Part shown: piece after piece, positions 35,808-45,359 of the stretch
How the letters are laid out: each line of letters begins with the position of its first letter
Position numbering within the stretch: the first letter of the stretch is position 1
Source: Syntrophaceae bacterium UBA6087
GTDB lineage: Bacteria > Desulfobacterota > Desulfomonilia > UBA1062
DNA: 64,000 nucleotides
Assembly: GCA_002448235.1 (NCBI GenBank)
Contig: DIXF01000016.1
Span: forward strand, 1-64,000
Reading direction: 5' to 3'
The notes under the pieces: generated by a model
What the model saw: only the letters and a program-made list of their open reading frames with translations
Database searches by the model: none
Told to the model about the DNA's origin: nothing
Made by a program: the position numbers and the translations under genes

Positions 35808-36202
35808 TGAGGATTCCCTCCCCTCTTGAACCCTGAGACTGCCAGCTTAATGCCCTCGGGCGTTCTTTCGAGGACACCGCTCTTCAAAAAGAAGAACCCG
35901 TGGTCATAGGTGGAAACGATCTTGTCGTTCAAATCATCGAAGTCCGAAGGGTACAGGGTTATCTCGTAGTTGACATTGGCTGTTTTTTCTTTCGAGAGCC
36001 GGCCGAGGCTTGCCCAGCGGAGAGACACGGAATCCAGTCTTGCCCTGTAGGCCTCTTTTTCCGAGCGTGCACTCATGACGGCACGGTATTTCTTTTCAAA
36101 GTAGTCTGCTTTCGCACGGGTGGATTGATAGTAATAGAAGGAAGATATCAGGCTCAAGGTGCTGATAAGTCCTATAATGACAGCCAGACGGTAGTACTTC
36201 AT
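35804..36202 (-). CDS. PilO/MshJ-like pilus assembly protein
   Basis: A 132-residue bitopic protein with a membrane segment at 5-24, a coiled-coil-like stretch (30-65) and a C-terminal ferredoxin-like half. It sits between the PilMN-like and PilP-like genes, the PilO position. The start at 36202 overlaps the previous stop (ATGA) and follows GCGAGG. Shorter than usual PilO (about 200). Confidence 0.65.
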   Translation of the reverse strand: MKYYRLAVIIGLISTLSLISSFYYYQSTRAKADYFEKKYRAVMSARSEKEAYRARLDSVSLRWASLGRLSKEKTANVNYEITLYPSDFDDLNDKIVSTYDHGFFFLKSGVLERTPEGIKLAVSGFKRGGNPQ

Positions 36203-37665
36203 TTTTTTGCCTCGCATTCAACCGAACAGCCCGCCCGCTCCTCGGTATGCCTGAACGATGCGCCGATCACGGGATAGGATGCCTGCACACTTGACAGGAA
36301 GGTGGAAAAAAGGATCTTCGACTGGGGATACTGGGCCGTGATCGCCCCTTCTATCTTCACCCGGAACGAGGAATTGCCTGTAGGCGGCATCTGCTGCTCC
36401 TGCCCGTCCGGCTGGGCGTGGCCGCCGGCTTGGTCAGGCTGCATGCCGGACCGCAGGATCTCGATACGCTTCAGCGACATGTCGTGGGGAACGGCCTCCG
36501 TTATGGTCCCCAGGATTGCGTACAGCTTGGGCTCCGACTGGAAATCCTGGTAAAGGCTGATGAGCTCGTTGATATGAGATAAGTCCAGCTCTTTCAGAAG
36601 GTCTGCATAATCCCGCTGGAGGGCGCTCATGTCGTGAGCGTACTCCTGCTGGGCCCGTATAGTCTTCTGCTCGTAGTCTCCCGCCACAGATGAGTTGCGA
36701 TAACCGAGGAGGAAGAACAGCACGGACAAGACCGCCAAAGCAAGCGAGATGCCCATGGAGTAATTTGAATATGCTGCAAGGGCTTTCGTCTCTCGATATG
36801 CCTGGGGAAGGAAATTGTAGCTTGTGCAGGAAACAGTGCCCAGGAGCATGAGAGAAGAGGGTCCGTCAACAGGCAGGCCTTCGGTCTCAAATCTTACCGC
36901 ATCGATGCCGTTTTCCTGCAGTTCGGCTATGGTGATCTCTCCCTGGCTCATGACGTAAACGGCCTGCGGGGGATCGTTATAGGTGTTTTTCATCAGTGAA
37001 ATCATTTCGCTGATGCCGGCGAGGACCTCGGCAAAGAGATCGAAGGCGTTGACCTTCTGAATGGTGATGAGATGGTAGATTATGCCTTCCTTTGAGCCGA
37101 TGATCCGTATGAAGGAACCGTCTTCGAATACTGCTACGGCCATCTCATTCGTACAGCCGGCAATGAGGGATGCAATGGACGCCTCTACAGGGCAGTACGT
37201 ATCGAGAAATACCTCTTTCTCGTTCAGTATGCCGATTCGCGCTACATCGCTTGCCGGCACGGCAAGATAGGAGAACCGTGCGCGGACGTTATCGATATCG
37301 TAGATCTTCCGGAAGGAAAGAGCGTACTGCTCATTGAAGAGCCCTGTCTTATCGATGGTCGACCGGATATGCGCTAAGGTCGCCTCGGTGGAAACACTGG
37401 AAAAGTCTCCGGTGTCCGCATAGATGCTCCGGGGGGAAAAGCATGCCGACAGGGATTTCGAACCAGGGGCGATCTTCTGGAGCTCTTCGGTGCCCACGGT
37501 GCGGACTTCCCCGAGGATCACCCGGCCCTTGTCAGTGGCGTAAGACGCAATCCCGTGCTCTCCCTCATGCAGGGAGACGGTATATCCCGACGTTCCGCTT
37601 TTCTTAGCCGGGCCGGGCCTCTTCGCCGTAAGGTCCTTCAATTTATGCAGGATATCCATACCCAT
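36199..37665 (-). CDS. PilM-PilN-like fusion (GspL-like) pilus assembly protein
   Basis: A 488-residue protein combining two subunits usually encoded apart. Residues 20-280 look like an actin-fold PilM/GspL-type cytoplasmic domain (VAVFEDGSFIRIIGS). YNFLPQAYRE (about 283-292) matches the PilN INLLP signature just before the single membrane helix (303-321). A coiled coil and ferredoxin-like periplasmic domain follow. It contains a proline/glutamine-rich insertion near 410-430. ATG 37665 follows AGGAGAAG. It should recruit the pilus ATPase and align the complex with PilO. Confidence 0.7.
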   Translation of the reverse strand: MGMDILHKLKDLTAKRPGPAKKSGTSGYTVSLHEGEHGIASYATDKGRVILGEVRTVGTEELQKIAPGSKSLSACFSPRSIYADTGDFSSVSTEATLAHIRSTIDKTGLFNEQYALSFRKIYDIDNVRARFSYLAVPASDVARIGILNEKEVFLDTYCPVEASIASLIAGCTNEMAVAVFEDGSFIRIIGSKEGIIYHLITIQKVNAFDLFAEVLAGISEMISLMKNTYNDPPQAVYVMSQGEITIAELQENGIDAVRFETEGLPVDGPSSLMLLGTVSCTSYNFLPQAYRETKALAAYSNYSMGISLALAVLSVLFFLLGYRNSSVAGDYEQKTIRAQQEYAHDMSALQRDYADLLKELDLSHINELISLYQDFQSEPKLYAILGTITEAVPHDMSLKRIEILRSGMQPDQAGGHAQPDGQEQQMPPTGNSSFRVKIEGAITAQYPQSKILFSTFLSSVQASYPVIGASFRHTEERAGCSVECEAKK

Positions 37666-37728
37666 GCAAACTTCTCCTGTCGTCACCTATGTTCTCGGAT
37701 TTTGGGTATGATTTCTTTAGGTGAATAT

Positions 37729-38409
37729 CTAGTCAATGGGGATGCGGCCGTTGAGGTCGGTGAGGCTCAATGCATCGAGAATATCGTCGTAGGTTGCGGT
37801 CTCCGGAGCACCGGGTTTTTCGAACCGATAGTCGTCTCCGGCCATGGCTACTACCCCGTTATTATTATCATCGTTTACGGAATCCGCTCGTCCGTTCGCT
37901 CCGGCAGAAAGTACGACAAAGGAAACATGTATATCCACGGCGCCTTCCCGGTAATACGGTCCGATACTGCTGCCGCTGGATATAAGCTGCCCGAGATTTT
38001 TCTTAAGCCCTTCAGGGGTTGCCGGATCCGTATCGGTAAGATATGGGTCCACTGCATAGAAGAGGGTGTGCGTGTATGAATCGTTTCCGGAGATGCCGAG
38101 CGTAACATAGGGGAGATACCCCCTGTACACGCCGCTGTCCTCATCACCGTCCGTATCGCTGCTTGCCGTCGGCAGTCTGCCGGTAGCCTGTGCATATCCG
38201 ATGATGGCCGTCCTTGCATTTTTTACGATCGATCTGTTTTCGCTGAGTTTGCTTTGCTTGATGAGCATGGGTAGGAGCTCAACCCCCATGGACAACAGAA
38301 CCCCCACAAGCACGAGCACGAGGGCCATTTCGATAAGGGTGAAGCCTTTACGGCATGTCAGGGAGCGGCCGATAATCCCGCGGCTGACTGGTGAATGGTT
38401 TTTTTTCAT
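37729..38409 (-). CDS. prepilin-type protein
   Basis: A 226-residue pseudopilin or minor pilin. The basic leader is cut before GFTLIEMALVLVLVGVLLS (leader peptidase site CRKG|FTLIE, Glu5 retained). The globular part has aspartate-rich loops (SSDTDGDEDSGVYRG, NDDNNNGVV) as in calcium-binding or large pilins. Start 38409 follows GGAGGAGG and lies just after the platform gene stop. Confidence 0.88.
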   Translation of the reverse strand: MKKNHSPVSRGIIGRSLTCRKGFTLIEMALVLVLVGVLLSMGVELLPMLIKQSKLSENRSIVKNARTAIIGYAQATGRLPTASSDTDGDEDSGVYRGYLPYVTLGISGNDSYTHTLFYAVDPYLTDTDPATPEGLKKNLGQLISSGSSIGPYYREGAVDIHVSFVVLSAGANGRADSVNDDNNNGVVAMAGDDYRFEKPGAPETATYDDILDALSLTDLNGRIPID

Positions 38410-38410
38410 A

Positions 38411-39625
38411 TCATCCTCCTCCGAGCTGCGAGATGAGATCATACACAGGGCCGATGAGCGAGACGATGATGAAGACGAAGAGTCCGCCGGAAAGGGCCAT
38501 GACCAGAGGTTCGATCATCTTTCCCATGACATCGACGAACCGCGAGGTCCGTTCCTGGTAGGTGTCGGCAAGATAGCTCAAGCGTTTATCGAGCGTTCCG
38601 GTGCTCTCCCCCACGCTGATCATGCGCAGCGTAATGGCGTCGAAGAACTTGGTGCTCGAAAACGCCGTTAAAAGCGTATCGCCGCTGTTCGTGGATTTTC
38701 TGATCCCCGCTATCATGGTCTTGATGGCGGGATTCTTGAACGTCGTTTGAAGAACATCGAAGCATTTGGTCAAAGTCACCCCGGAACGCAGCATCAAGGA
38801 CATGTTCGAGAAAAAGAGCGTGAGCGAAGAGCTTTTCAGCAGATTGCCGACAACGGGGATCTTGAAGTACGCCTTTGCAAGGAGGATGTTCGACCGCTCG
38901 TTTTTTCTGAGAACATGGATGCAAAAAAAGAGGAGAGCAATCGAGATCGGCAGGACATACCAGTATTCCTTGGACAGGGCGACGAAGTGTACCAGTTTGA
39001 GGGTGATGTCGGGCAGTACCACATTCATGTCCTTGAAGGTTTCCACCAGCCGCGGGAGCACGAAGAAGAGCCAGAAAGCCATGACCGCGCCCATGGCCGA
39101 AATGACAAAGGCGGGGTAGATGAGCGCTCTTTTTGTCTGTGAAATGATGTCGTCCATTCGTTTGAGGTGGTCGGCGGTATTCTTCAGGGCTTCCTGAATG
39201 GTCCCGGTCTCTTCCCCTATGTTGCAGAAGAATACGAGCATTTCGGGGAATACGTCCGGCACGAGGGCAAAGGCGCCCGACAAGGATTCGCCCCCTGCAA
39301 TCTCCCGGATCACCCGGTCAAGGGCGTTCTTGAGCCTTTTTTTCTTGATGGTGTCCCGGATGCTCTGCATCGACTCCAGCAGCGGCAGGCCGCTTCCGAC
39401 CATGGATGACAGGGAGTCGCAGAACTCGACGATATCCATCCTGACTACTTTAGGCTGGGCGATGTCGTCGATGACATCCATGAGGATGAATCTCTTCGCC
39501 TGGTATTGAAGGAGTATCTGGTCACGGGCGGAGAGGGTATCAATCAAACCCTGGATATCGCCGAACTGGCCTTTGCCTTTTACTACGGATCCATCCTGAT
39601 TCAGCGCCTGGTAGACAAAGAGCAT
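38411..39625 (-). CDS. mshG: pilus inner-membrane platform protein (GspF/PilC/MshG)
   Basis: A 404-residue protein with two homologous T2SSF domains (about 70-190 and 270-395), each with FCDSLSSMVGSGLPLLESM- or FFSNMSLMLRSGVTLTKCF-type helical text, and three membrane helices (about 170, 220, 378). It is the rotary platform turned by the ATPase. Its ATG shares a base with the ATPase stop. Confidence 0.92.
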   Translation of the reverse strand: MLFVYQALNQDGSVVKGKGQFGDIQGLIDTLSARDQILLQYQAKRFILMDVIDDIAQPKVVRMDIVEFCDSLSSMVGSGLPLLESMQSIRDTIKKKRLKNALDRVIREIAGGESLSGAFALVPDVFPEMLVFFCNIGEETGTIQEALKNTADHLKRMDDIISQTKRALIYPAFVISAMGAVMAFWLFFVLPRLVETFKDMNVVLPDITLKLVHFVALSKEYWYVLPISIALLFFCIHVLRKNERSNILLAKAYFKIPVVGNLLKSSSLTLFFSNMSLMLRSGVTLTKCFDVLQTTFKNPAIKTMIAGIRKSTNSGDTLLTAFSSTKFFDAITLRMISVGESTGTLDKRLSYLADTYQERTSRFVDVMGKMIEPLVMALSGGLFVFIIVSLIGPVYDLISQLGGG

Positions 39626-41259
39626 TACCTTAAGATCCTCCTCGCCTCCTGGAAGCTGGTTTTCCCGGACAGGATCTTGCGGACGGCATCCTGGGAGAGA
39701 GTGTACATTCCCTCTTCTATGGCCTTCTCCTTGATCTCGAAGGGGTGGGCTCCCATGGAGATGAGCTTCTCGACCTCAGGGGAAACGGGTAAGATCTCGG
39801 CAACCATAATCCTGCCCAGGAAGCCGGTGCGCAGGCACTGGGGGCAGCCTTTCGGCGCGTAGAGGGTGGTGCCGGGCGCTATGCCGAAGGCCTTATGTTC
39901 CTCATCGCCGGAGGTGTAGGGCTCCTTGCAGTAAGGGCATAGAGAGCGCACAAGCCTTTGCGCAATCACGCACAGCAGCGATGAAGAGACCATGTAGTCC
40001 TTGATGCCGAGGTCCTTGAGCCGCGGGATGGCTCCAACGGCATCGTTTGCATGGACCGTGGAGAGCACGAGGTGACCGGTCTGGGACGCGCGCATGCCCA
40101 TGGTTGCAGTGTCCGCATCACGGATTTCACCGATGAGGATGACGTCCGGGTCCTGCCTCAGGAAGGCGCGGACCGCAGAGGCGAACATGTAGCCGGCCTT
40201 CTCGTTGACCTGGGTCTGCCGGATAAGCGGAAACTGATATTCCACCGGATCTTCAACGGTCACGATGTTTTTTTCAATGGCGTTTATCTCCCGCAGCGAT
40301 GCATAGAGGGTAGTTGTCTTGCCCGATCCCGTGGGCCCGGATACGAGGATCATGCCGAAAGGCTTCAGCAGGATCTCCTTGAGTTTTTCGATATCCTGAT
40401 CGTCGATCCCCAGATTCTGGAGGCTGTAGAGCTCCTCTGTGCTGGCCAGTATTCTTAAAACCATGTTCTCGCCGTGGGATACCCTCAAGGTCGATACCCT
40501 CATGTCGTAGTTTTCATTGAGGAAGTCGAAGGCGAGGCGTCCGTCCTGCGGTTTTCTCTGCTCAGAGATATCCATGTCCGCCTTGACCTTGATGGTGGAG
40601 ATGATGCGCGGATGGAGTTCCACCGGGAAGGTGTAGAAAGGATACATGATCCCGTCGATACGGTAGTGGACCTGGGAGGTCATGTCCGTAGGGGTGATGT
40701 GGATGTCTGTTGCCCGGGAGTTGATGGCGGACATGAGGATCAGCCGGTAGAGCTTCTCGGTATCGACCTCATGGGCGTTTCTTTTCGCGTGTTCGAGCTG
40801 CTCGGCGATCTCGTCTTCAAGCGGATGTTCCAGGAGGTAGTAGTCTTTCTCTATGTGCCGGTGGATCTGGGAGGTGGATGCCACCACGCATTTTATCCGT
40901 TTCTTTGAGATTCGCGAAGCAAGGTCGATGACCTTCGGGTTGTCGGGCTCGTTGGTGGCCACGGTCAGCGTCGTGTCTTCCACGGCGACGGGGAGCAGCG
41001 CATTGTCCTTTGCAAAGGCAAGGGGCAGGGATTTGAGGGCCTCCTTGGGAGGGGTGTAGTTTCTCAGCTCGAGAAAATCGATGCCCGACTGCTTGGCGAT
41101 AGCCTGGGCGAGTTCTGTCTGGGTTACCAGTCCTAAGCGTAAGAGGACATCCCCCACCCGTTCCCGGGTGGCCTTCTGTTCTTTCAATGCAAGACCGATC
41201 TCCTGGTCGGATATGATCCCTTCATCCTTGAGCAGATCGCCGATGCGCTTTTTTTCCAT
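39625..41259 (-). CDS. mshE: pilus extension ATPase with MshEN c-di-GMP-binding domain
   Basis: A 544-residue GspE/PilB-type ATPase. Residues 5-29 and 34-59 are tandem MshEN motifs (RIGDLLKDEGI..., RVGDVLLRLGL...), which bind c-di-GMP in the founding members. The motor has Walker A GPTGSGKTT (308-316), Asp box TVEDPVEY, Walker B ILIGEIRD (about 374-381) and His box STVHANDA. The zinc module has paired cysteines CPYC (441, 444) and CPQC (472, 475). It powers pilus assembly, probably only when c-di-GMP is high. Confidence 0.93.
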   Translation of the reverse strand: MEKKRIGDLLKDEGIISDQEIGLALKEQKATRERVGDVLLRLGLVTQTELAQAIAKQSGIDFLELRNYTPPKEALKSLPLAFAKDNALLPVAVEDTTLTVATNEPDNPKVIDLASRISKKRIKCVVASTSQIHRHIEKDYYLLEHPLEDEIAEQLEHAKRNAHEVDTEKLYRLILMSAINSRATDIHITPTDMTSQVHYRIDGIMYPFYTFPVELHPRIISTIKVKADMDISEQRKPQDGRLAFDFLNENYDMRVSTLRVSHGENMVLRILASTEELYSLQNLGIDDQDIEKLKEILLKPFGMILVSGPTGSGKTTTLYASLREINAIEKNIVTVEDPVEYQFPLIRQTQVNEKAGYMFASAVRAFLRQDPDVILIGEIRDADTATMGMRASQTGHLVLSTVHANDAVGAIPRLKDLGIKDYMVSSSLLCVIAQRLVRSLCPYCKEPYTSGDEEHKAFGIAPGTTLYAPKGCPQCLRTGFLGRIMVAEILPVSPEVEKLISMGAHPFEIKEKAIEEGMYTLSQDAVRKILSGKTSFQEARRILR

Positions 41260-41504
41260 ACCTGTCCTGTTTATTCAAAAGAGTACGTATTAGATCGACG
41301 ATCCGGGATAAGAACTTTACCTCAGGGTGAAGCAGGCCGTTCCTGCACGGTTCATCCGGGATGGGCCATCTCCCTAAAAGCCCGGATCGGGGATAGGGAT
41401 GCTCTGTGACGAAAATCGGGGAGATCTTATCTCGGAAGAGGAGGGAACAGGACTAAGACAGGTCTCTGCTCCCGGCTCTCCCGGATGGTGTGAGAGGCGG
41501 GTTT

Positions 41505-42095
41505 TTACAGACGCCAGTATACGAGTTTGACGGCGGGGTTCGTATAAACGGTGTTGGCCCGAATTGATCCGGTATTGTATACCCCGTCGTCATATTTCCG
41601 GTCGATCTGTTCGGCCACATCGGCAGGCACCGCATTGAACGCCATGCAGTTGGCGTTGAGTGCGATAGTTCCGCCGGTGGAGTTTGCTACCCACTGTACG
41701 CGCATCCAACTCCCGAAGGTATGGGTCGGTATGCTGGTGGGTGTACCGTCATAGCTTCCATTGATAATTCCTGCCAGTGCCAGATCCTGGAAGAGAAATC
41801 CATATTCGGCAGCGTCTATCTGGCCGTCGGCATCCCCGTTGTTACCGGCAGGGTCGTTCGGCGGTGCGGTGGGAAGATTCTCGTCACCGGGAAGCTGGCC
41901 GTATCTGTCAAAAAAGGTGTAGTAAGCTGCTGCGATCGAATCTTTCTCGTTGACGATCTTCTTTACCTTTGCGTTCTGGATGAGCGCTTCGCCCTTGAGG
42001 ACTCCTGTGATGAGCAGGCCCACGATGACCAGCACCAGTGCGAGTTCAACGAGGGTGAATCCCTGCCTGTTATTGGATCTCAATCGTTCCATCAT
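41505..42095 (-). CDS. prepilin-type protein, probable major or minor pilin
   Basis: A 196-residue protein with leader MMERLRSNNRQG cut before FTLVELALVLVIVGLLITG (Glu5 present). The globular part contains two cysteine-poor beta regions and the text PGDENLPTAP and NGDADGQIDAAEYG, which resembles a calcium-binding loop. It lies just upstream of the ATPase gene on the same strand, with a 245-base gap. Confidence 0.9.
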   Translation of the reverse strand: MMERLRSNNRQGFTLVELALVLVIVGLLITGVLKGEALIQNAKVKKIVNEKDSIAAAYYTFFDRYGQLPGDENLPTAPPNDPAGNNGDADGQIDAAEYGFLFQDLALAGIINGSYDGTPTSIPTHTFGSWMRVQWVANSTGGTIALNANCMAFNAVPADVAEQIDRKYDDGVYNTGSIRANTVYTNPAVKLVYWRL

Positions 42096-42292
42096 ATTCG
42101 TACCCCTCTTTTCAGTATAGCTTTGTAATAAACGCCTATTCGGTCATTCTTTTTCATATCTTAAAAGAATCTCGATCTGCCTTTGAAAGAACCCAGGGTG
42201 ATGTTGATTAAGCGTCGCTGCTGCACTGAACGGGATGGACCGGGACACGGAATGTGGTTTTTAAGGCGCTTGAGGGGTATGGCGGGACGACC

Positions 42293-44404
42293 CTACATCT
42301 GCTGCCGGATCTTTGATCCCAGGCTTACCGGTTTCATCCCTGCGAGATCCGTTATATCCAGCTGGCGGGTATCCATGCTCCAGCTGCTGTGCTCCAATGT
42401 CCCGGAGATCAGGTCTACGAGCGATCCAAAGGCTTTTGCCCCGAACAGGGGTTCCTGAGATACTTTCTCGCCGTTCAGCGCATCGAGGATGAGGACGGAG
42501 GAGCTCCCGGAATCCATGCCACGGCATGCGTCCGGCGTCCATGTCGTCACGTAGAGCTTCGAATCCATGACAAGGGCGTTGGTGCAAACCCCTTCTTCAA
42601 GGGACCTGCTCCACAGGATGCCGGAGAGGTTCATGCACGCTGCACGGCTCGGCGTGAGCGCTATGATGCGCAAGTCTTTTTTCTGATGAAACGATCTGAT
42701 GCTCGTGAAATCTCCGGGCATACCGGGCGTGAGGAGATGGCGGAACTTCAGATCCTGGTCAAGGATATAAATCATGCCGCTTTGCGATCCTGCGATGACT
42801 ATCCCGAAATAGGAATCGTACTCCAGGGTACACGCCGGGCTGTCGAGGGTGAATTGCGACAGGGGAATACCCCCTTCCAGGGTGAAGGAGGAGACGGTCT
42901 TTCCTTCTGCGATATACGCATTCCCCTGTGACAGCGTAAAGAGCTCTCCGGGTTCCACCCATCTGATTTCGGGTGTACTGTTCATTGCGGTGATGTTCCC
43001 GGCCAGGTTCGGACCGGTTACGATGATGCCGTTTTTGACCCCGATCCTGCTTCCTACCTCCTTGACCATCCATGAGCAGGCGCCCGTGGCCATGTCGATG
43101 GAAAGGAGGTCGCCCCGCGAGGTCGAGCACAAGAGCCGCTGGCCTTCCATGTAGAGGGAAGTCGCCGCTCCCTTGATGCCTGATGGAGTGCACGGTCCCA
43201 GATGGGTGGGTTCATTGGCCATAGGCCGAAGACAGGACATCGTGTCGGTGGTGAGCCATAAAGGCCTGAACGCCAGATGGGTATTCGTGAGGAAACGCTT
43301 GGCAGTACCGTACAGCGAGGGTATCTGACAGACAAAGCCGCCGGGCAGGGTAAAGGTGCTTTTTGACGGCAGGTAGCTCCCTCCGCCCTGCGTGGCGGTT
43401 TTTTTTAAGAATTCCGTATCAGGGCCTATGGTATGGACGCGGATACCCTTTGAGAAAGCATAGGCGGCAACGTCGTCGAGGCAGTGAGACCCTGATTCCA
43501 GGGCTGTGTCCTGGGGGTTGCCGTCATGGTCGAAATCCTGAAGCCAGCCGGGGATGTTCCCGTCATCTGCGGCGACCCCCGTGGTTGCTATGATTATATG
43601 CTTCGATGTGCCGCAGGTTGAGGGAAAAGAATTGATAAGATCGTAGCAGGCTTCTGAGAGACGTGCCTCATGGCCCTGGGGATGAATGCCCAGCACTGCT
43701 TCGATGAGAGTATTGCGATCGCTTGTGAAAGGCTGAACGATGCCCTTCGAAACCGTTGCAACCGCAATCGGGCTCAAGTCCATGTCGTCGATAAGGCCCG
43801 TTATGTGTGATATCGATTGAGTCCAGCCCTGCATGGCCCCTCCGAAGTGAAACATGTTGAAGGCCTGGAACCATGCATTCCCGTAGCTTCCTCGGAAATA
43901 GGTGCCGTCGGGCGTCGTGAGGGAGTTCAGCACGTCGTCCCGCTCGGCCGACGGTACGATCTCGCCCCCCGTCCGTTTGAGGTACAGATCCTGCGGACCG
44001 TACGCCTGGCCGCAGGAGGAGAGCATGCCTTCGGAATCGTCCAGGAGGATAATGATATACGGCCTCCAGGAAGAGAGCTGGAGATCCTTTTCCACCCGGT
44101 AGGGCTGTCCGGCGAGCTTGATCCGCCACGAATACCTGCTCTCGTTCGCCCACTGTTTTTCTATTATTTCGGTGGAGAAGCATGCGTGGTCCCACCCCTC
44201 AGGGGCATCGAGCACCGTGTATTTCACCAGGGGCTTCTCCTGGGCGGTCGCCCCGGCATGTCTCTGGGAGAGCAGGTTTTTGAAGGTAGTTCCCGCTTTG
44301 ACATTATGGGTGATGATGCTGGTGGTGATCAGGGCGATCCCCTGGATTACGATGCAGAATATTAAGGTATAGATGAGCGCCCAGCCCTGCTTATCGGAGT
44401 TCAT
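42293..44404 (-). CDS. PilX-PilY1-like fusion: membrane anchor, VWA domain and propeller
   Basis: A 703-residue protein. Residues 7-31 (GWALIYTLIFCIVIQGIAL) are an N-terminal helix like that of PilX minor pilins, without the usual FTLIE text. A VWA domain follows (about 115-390) with MIDAS motif LDDSEGM (122-126), and then a PQQ/PilY1-type propeller (about 400-700). PilY1 is the tip adhesin/mechanosensor of type IV pili, and PilX is normally a separate partner. Start 44404 overlaps the upstream prepilin gene by 14 bases; a longer start (44521) would lie inside it. Role at the pilus tip is inferred. Confidence 0.65.
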   Translation of the reverse strand: MNSDKQGWALIYTLIFCIVIQGIALITTSIITHNVKAGTTFKNLLSQRHAGATAQEKPLVKYTVLDAPEGWDHACFSTEIIEKQWANESRYSWRIKLAGQPYRVEKDLQLSSWRPYIIILLDDSEGMLSSCGQAYGPQDLYLKRTGGEIVPSAERDDVLNSLTTPDGTYFRGSYGNAWFQAFNMFHFGGAMQGWTQSISHITGLIDDMDLSPIAVATVSKGIVQPFTSDRNTLIEAVLGIHPQGHEARLSEACYDLINSFPSTCGTSKHIIIATTGVAADDGNIPGWLQDFDHDGNPQDTALESGSHCLDDVAAYAFSKGIRVHTIGPDTEFLKKTATQGGGSYLPSKSTFTLPGGFVCQIPSLYGTAKRFLTNTHLAFRPLWLTTDTMSCLRPMANEPTHLGPCTPSGIKGAATSLYMEGQRLLCSTSRGDLLSIDMATGACSWMVKEVGSRIGVKNGIIVTGPNLAGNITAMNSTPEIRWVEPGELFTLSQGNAYIAEGKTVSSFTLEGGIPLSQFTLDSPACTLEYDSYFGIVIAGSQSGMIYILDQDLKFRHLLTPGMPGDFTSIRSFHQKKDLRIIALTPSRAACMNLSGILWSRSLEEGVCTNALVMDSKLYVTTWTPDACRGMDSGSSSVLILDALNGEKVSQEPLFGAKAFGSLVDLISGTLEHSSWSMDTRQLDITDLAGMKPVSLGSKIRQQM

Positions 44405-45077
44405 AGCGGTAGGAGGTGCTCTTTTCTTCGCCGTTGTGGCGGGCCGTGAGAAGGATGGTGACGGTTTTTCCGGTAACTGTTGAATCAAAGGCGGTAATGG
44501 CCTCGGCAAGGAGTTGGGCATTTCTATAGAGCCCGTCTTTTTTGAGCTCGTAGTGAACAGACGGCACGGAGCGGTCGCCTGCCTTTACCGTTGGCGGGGT
44601 GGTAAGCGAGACCAACATGTTTCCTTCTGAATACCCGTGAGATATGACGTAGGGCCCGCTGTCCGTAATAATTCCGAGGTCGGCCCGGTAATCGGCTGTG
44701 TTATTGTAGTCTACATCGATAGTGTCGAGGGTGATGCCGCTGTCCGTCGATGACTGTATGACGGAGTAGTATGGAGGAGGATATTTCCCGTGCACGTTCA
44801 GGCCCGGATACGACGAGGTGACCGGTGCGCCTGCGATGAACAGCGAGCCTTCCCGGGGGGCGATTTTCAGGTCTTGAGGAAGCAGGAAAGCGCACTGCTT
44901 CAGGTCGGAATCGATCTGGATCAGGGCGTTCCGCAACGATTGCATGCAGTACCAGTGGTCCCGGGAGTCGAGGTAACCTTTTGAAAAGAGAGAATACATG
45001 CTGTAGACCGCAAGGATGATGATCGTGCTTATGGTAAGCGAGATCATCAACTCCACCAGACTGACGCCCTTGTCCAT
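44391..45077 (-). CDS. PilW/PulJ-like minor prepilin
   Basis: A 228-residue protein with a very short leader MDKG before VSLVELMISLTISTIIILAVY (Glu5 present, V instead of F at +1). The globular domain ends in a short beta region. It is the first gene of the pilus locus and immediately precedes the PilX/PilY1-like gene, as pilW-pilX-pilY1 do elsewhere, so it is likely a tip-complex minor pilin. Confidence 0.82.
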   Translation of the reverse strand: MDKGVSLVELMISLTISTIIILAVYSMYSLFSKGYLDSRDHWYCMQSLRNALIQIDSDLKQCAFLLPQDLKIAPREGSLFIAGAPVTSSYPGLNVHGKYPPPYYSVIQSSTDSGITLDTIDVDYNNTADYRADLGIITDSGPYVISHGYSEGNMLVSLTTPPTVKAGDRSVPSVHYELKKDGLYRNAQLLAEAITAFDSTVTGKTVTILLTARHNGEEKSTSYRYELR

Positions 45078-45359
45078 AAACCTGCCTTTTCAATAAATTA
45101 AATAACAGGGGATACAATTCATGATGAAATCTATGGATTATTCTATTCTCTAAATAATAACAAGATGTCGGGAAGGGTCAAGGCTTTCAGGCCGCCCCGG
45201 TGTACTATTCTCTTGGCGAAATGAAATCCGCACCTTATGAAAAAGGCCTTTCAGTGCCGGGATTGCAGGATGGCGGCGAGTGAAAATGGCAATGGACATC
45301 GTTCGTATTCCTTGCTAATAACCTTACTTCAAATGCCCACAAACGGAAAAGAGCGAGGT
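45078..45359. other. divergent intergenic region
   Basis: A 282-base gap between the pilus locus and the TPR gene. Its left part is AT-rich and presumably holds both promoters. The upstream in-frame ATG at 45237 has no ribosome binding site, so I treat the stretch as non-coding. Confidence 0.45.

Noticed and set aside
41260..41504. Possible c-di-GMP (GEMM) riboswitch or SRP RNA between pilus genes
   Set aside because: I looked for the conserved GEMM core and the SRP GGAA loop region on both strands and found neither.
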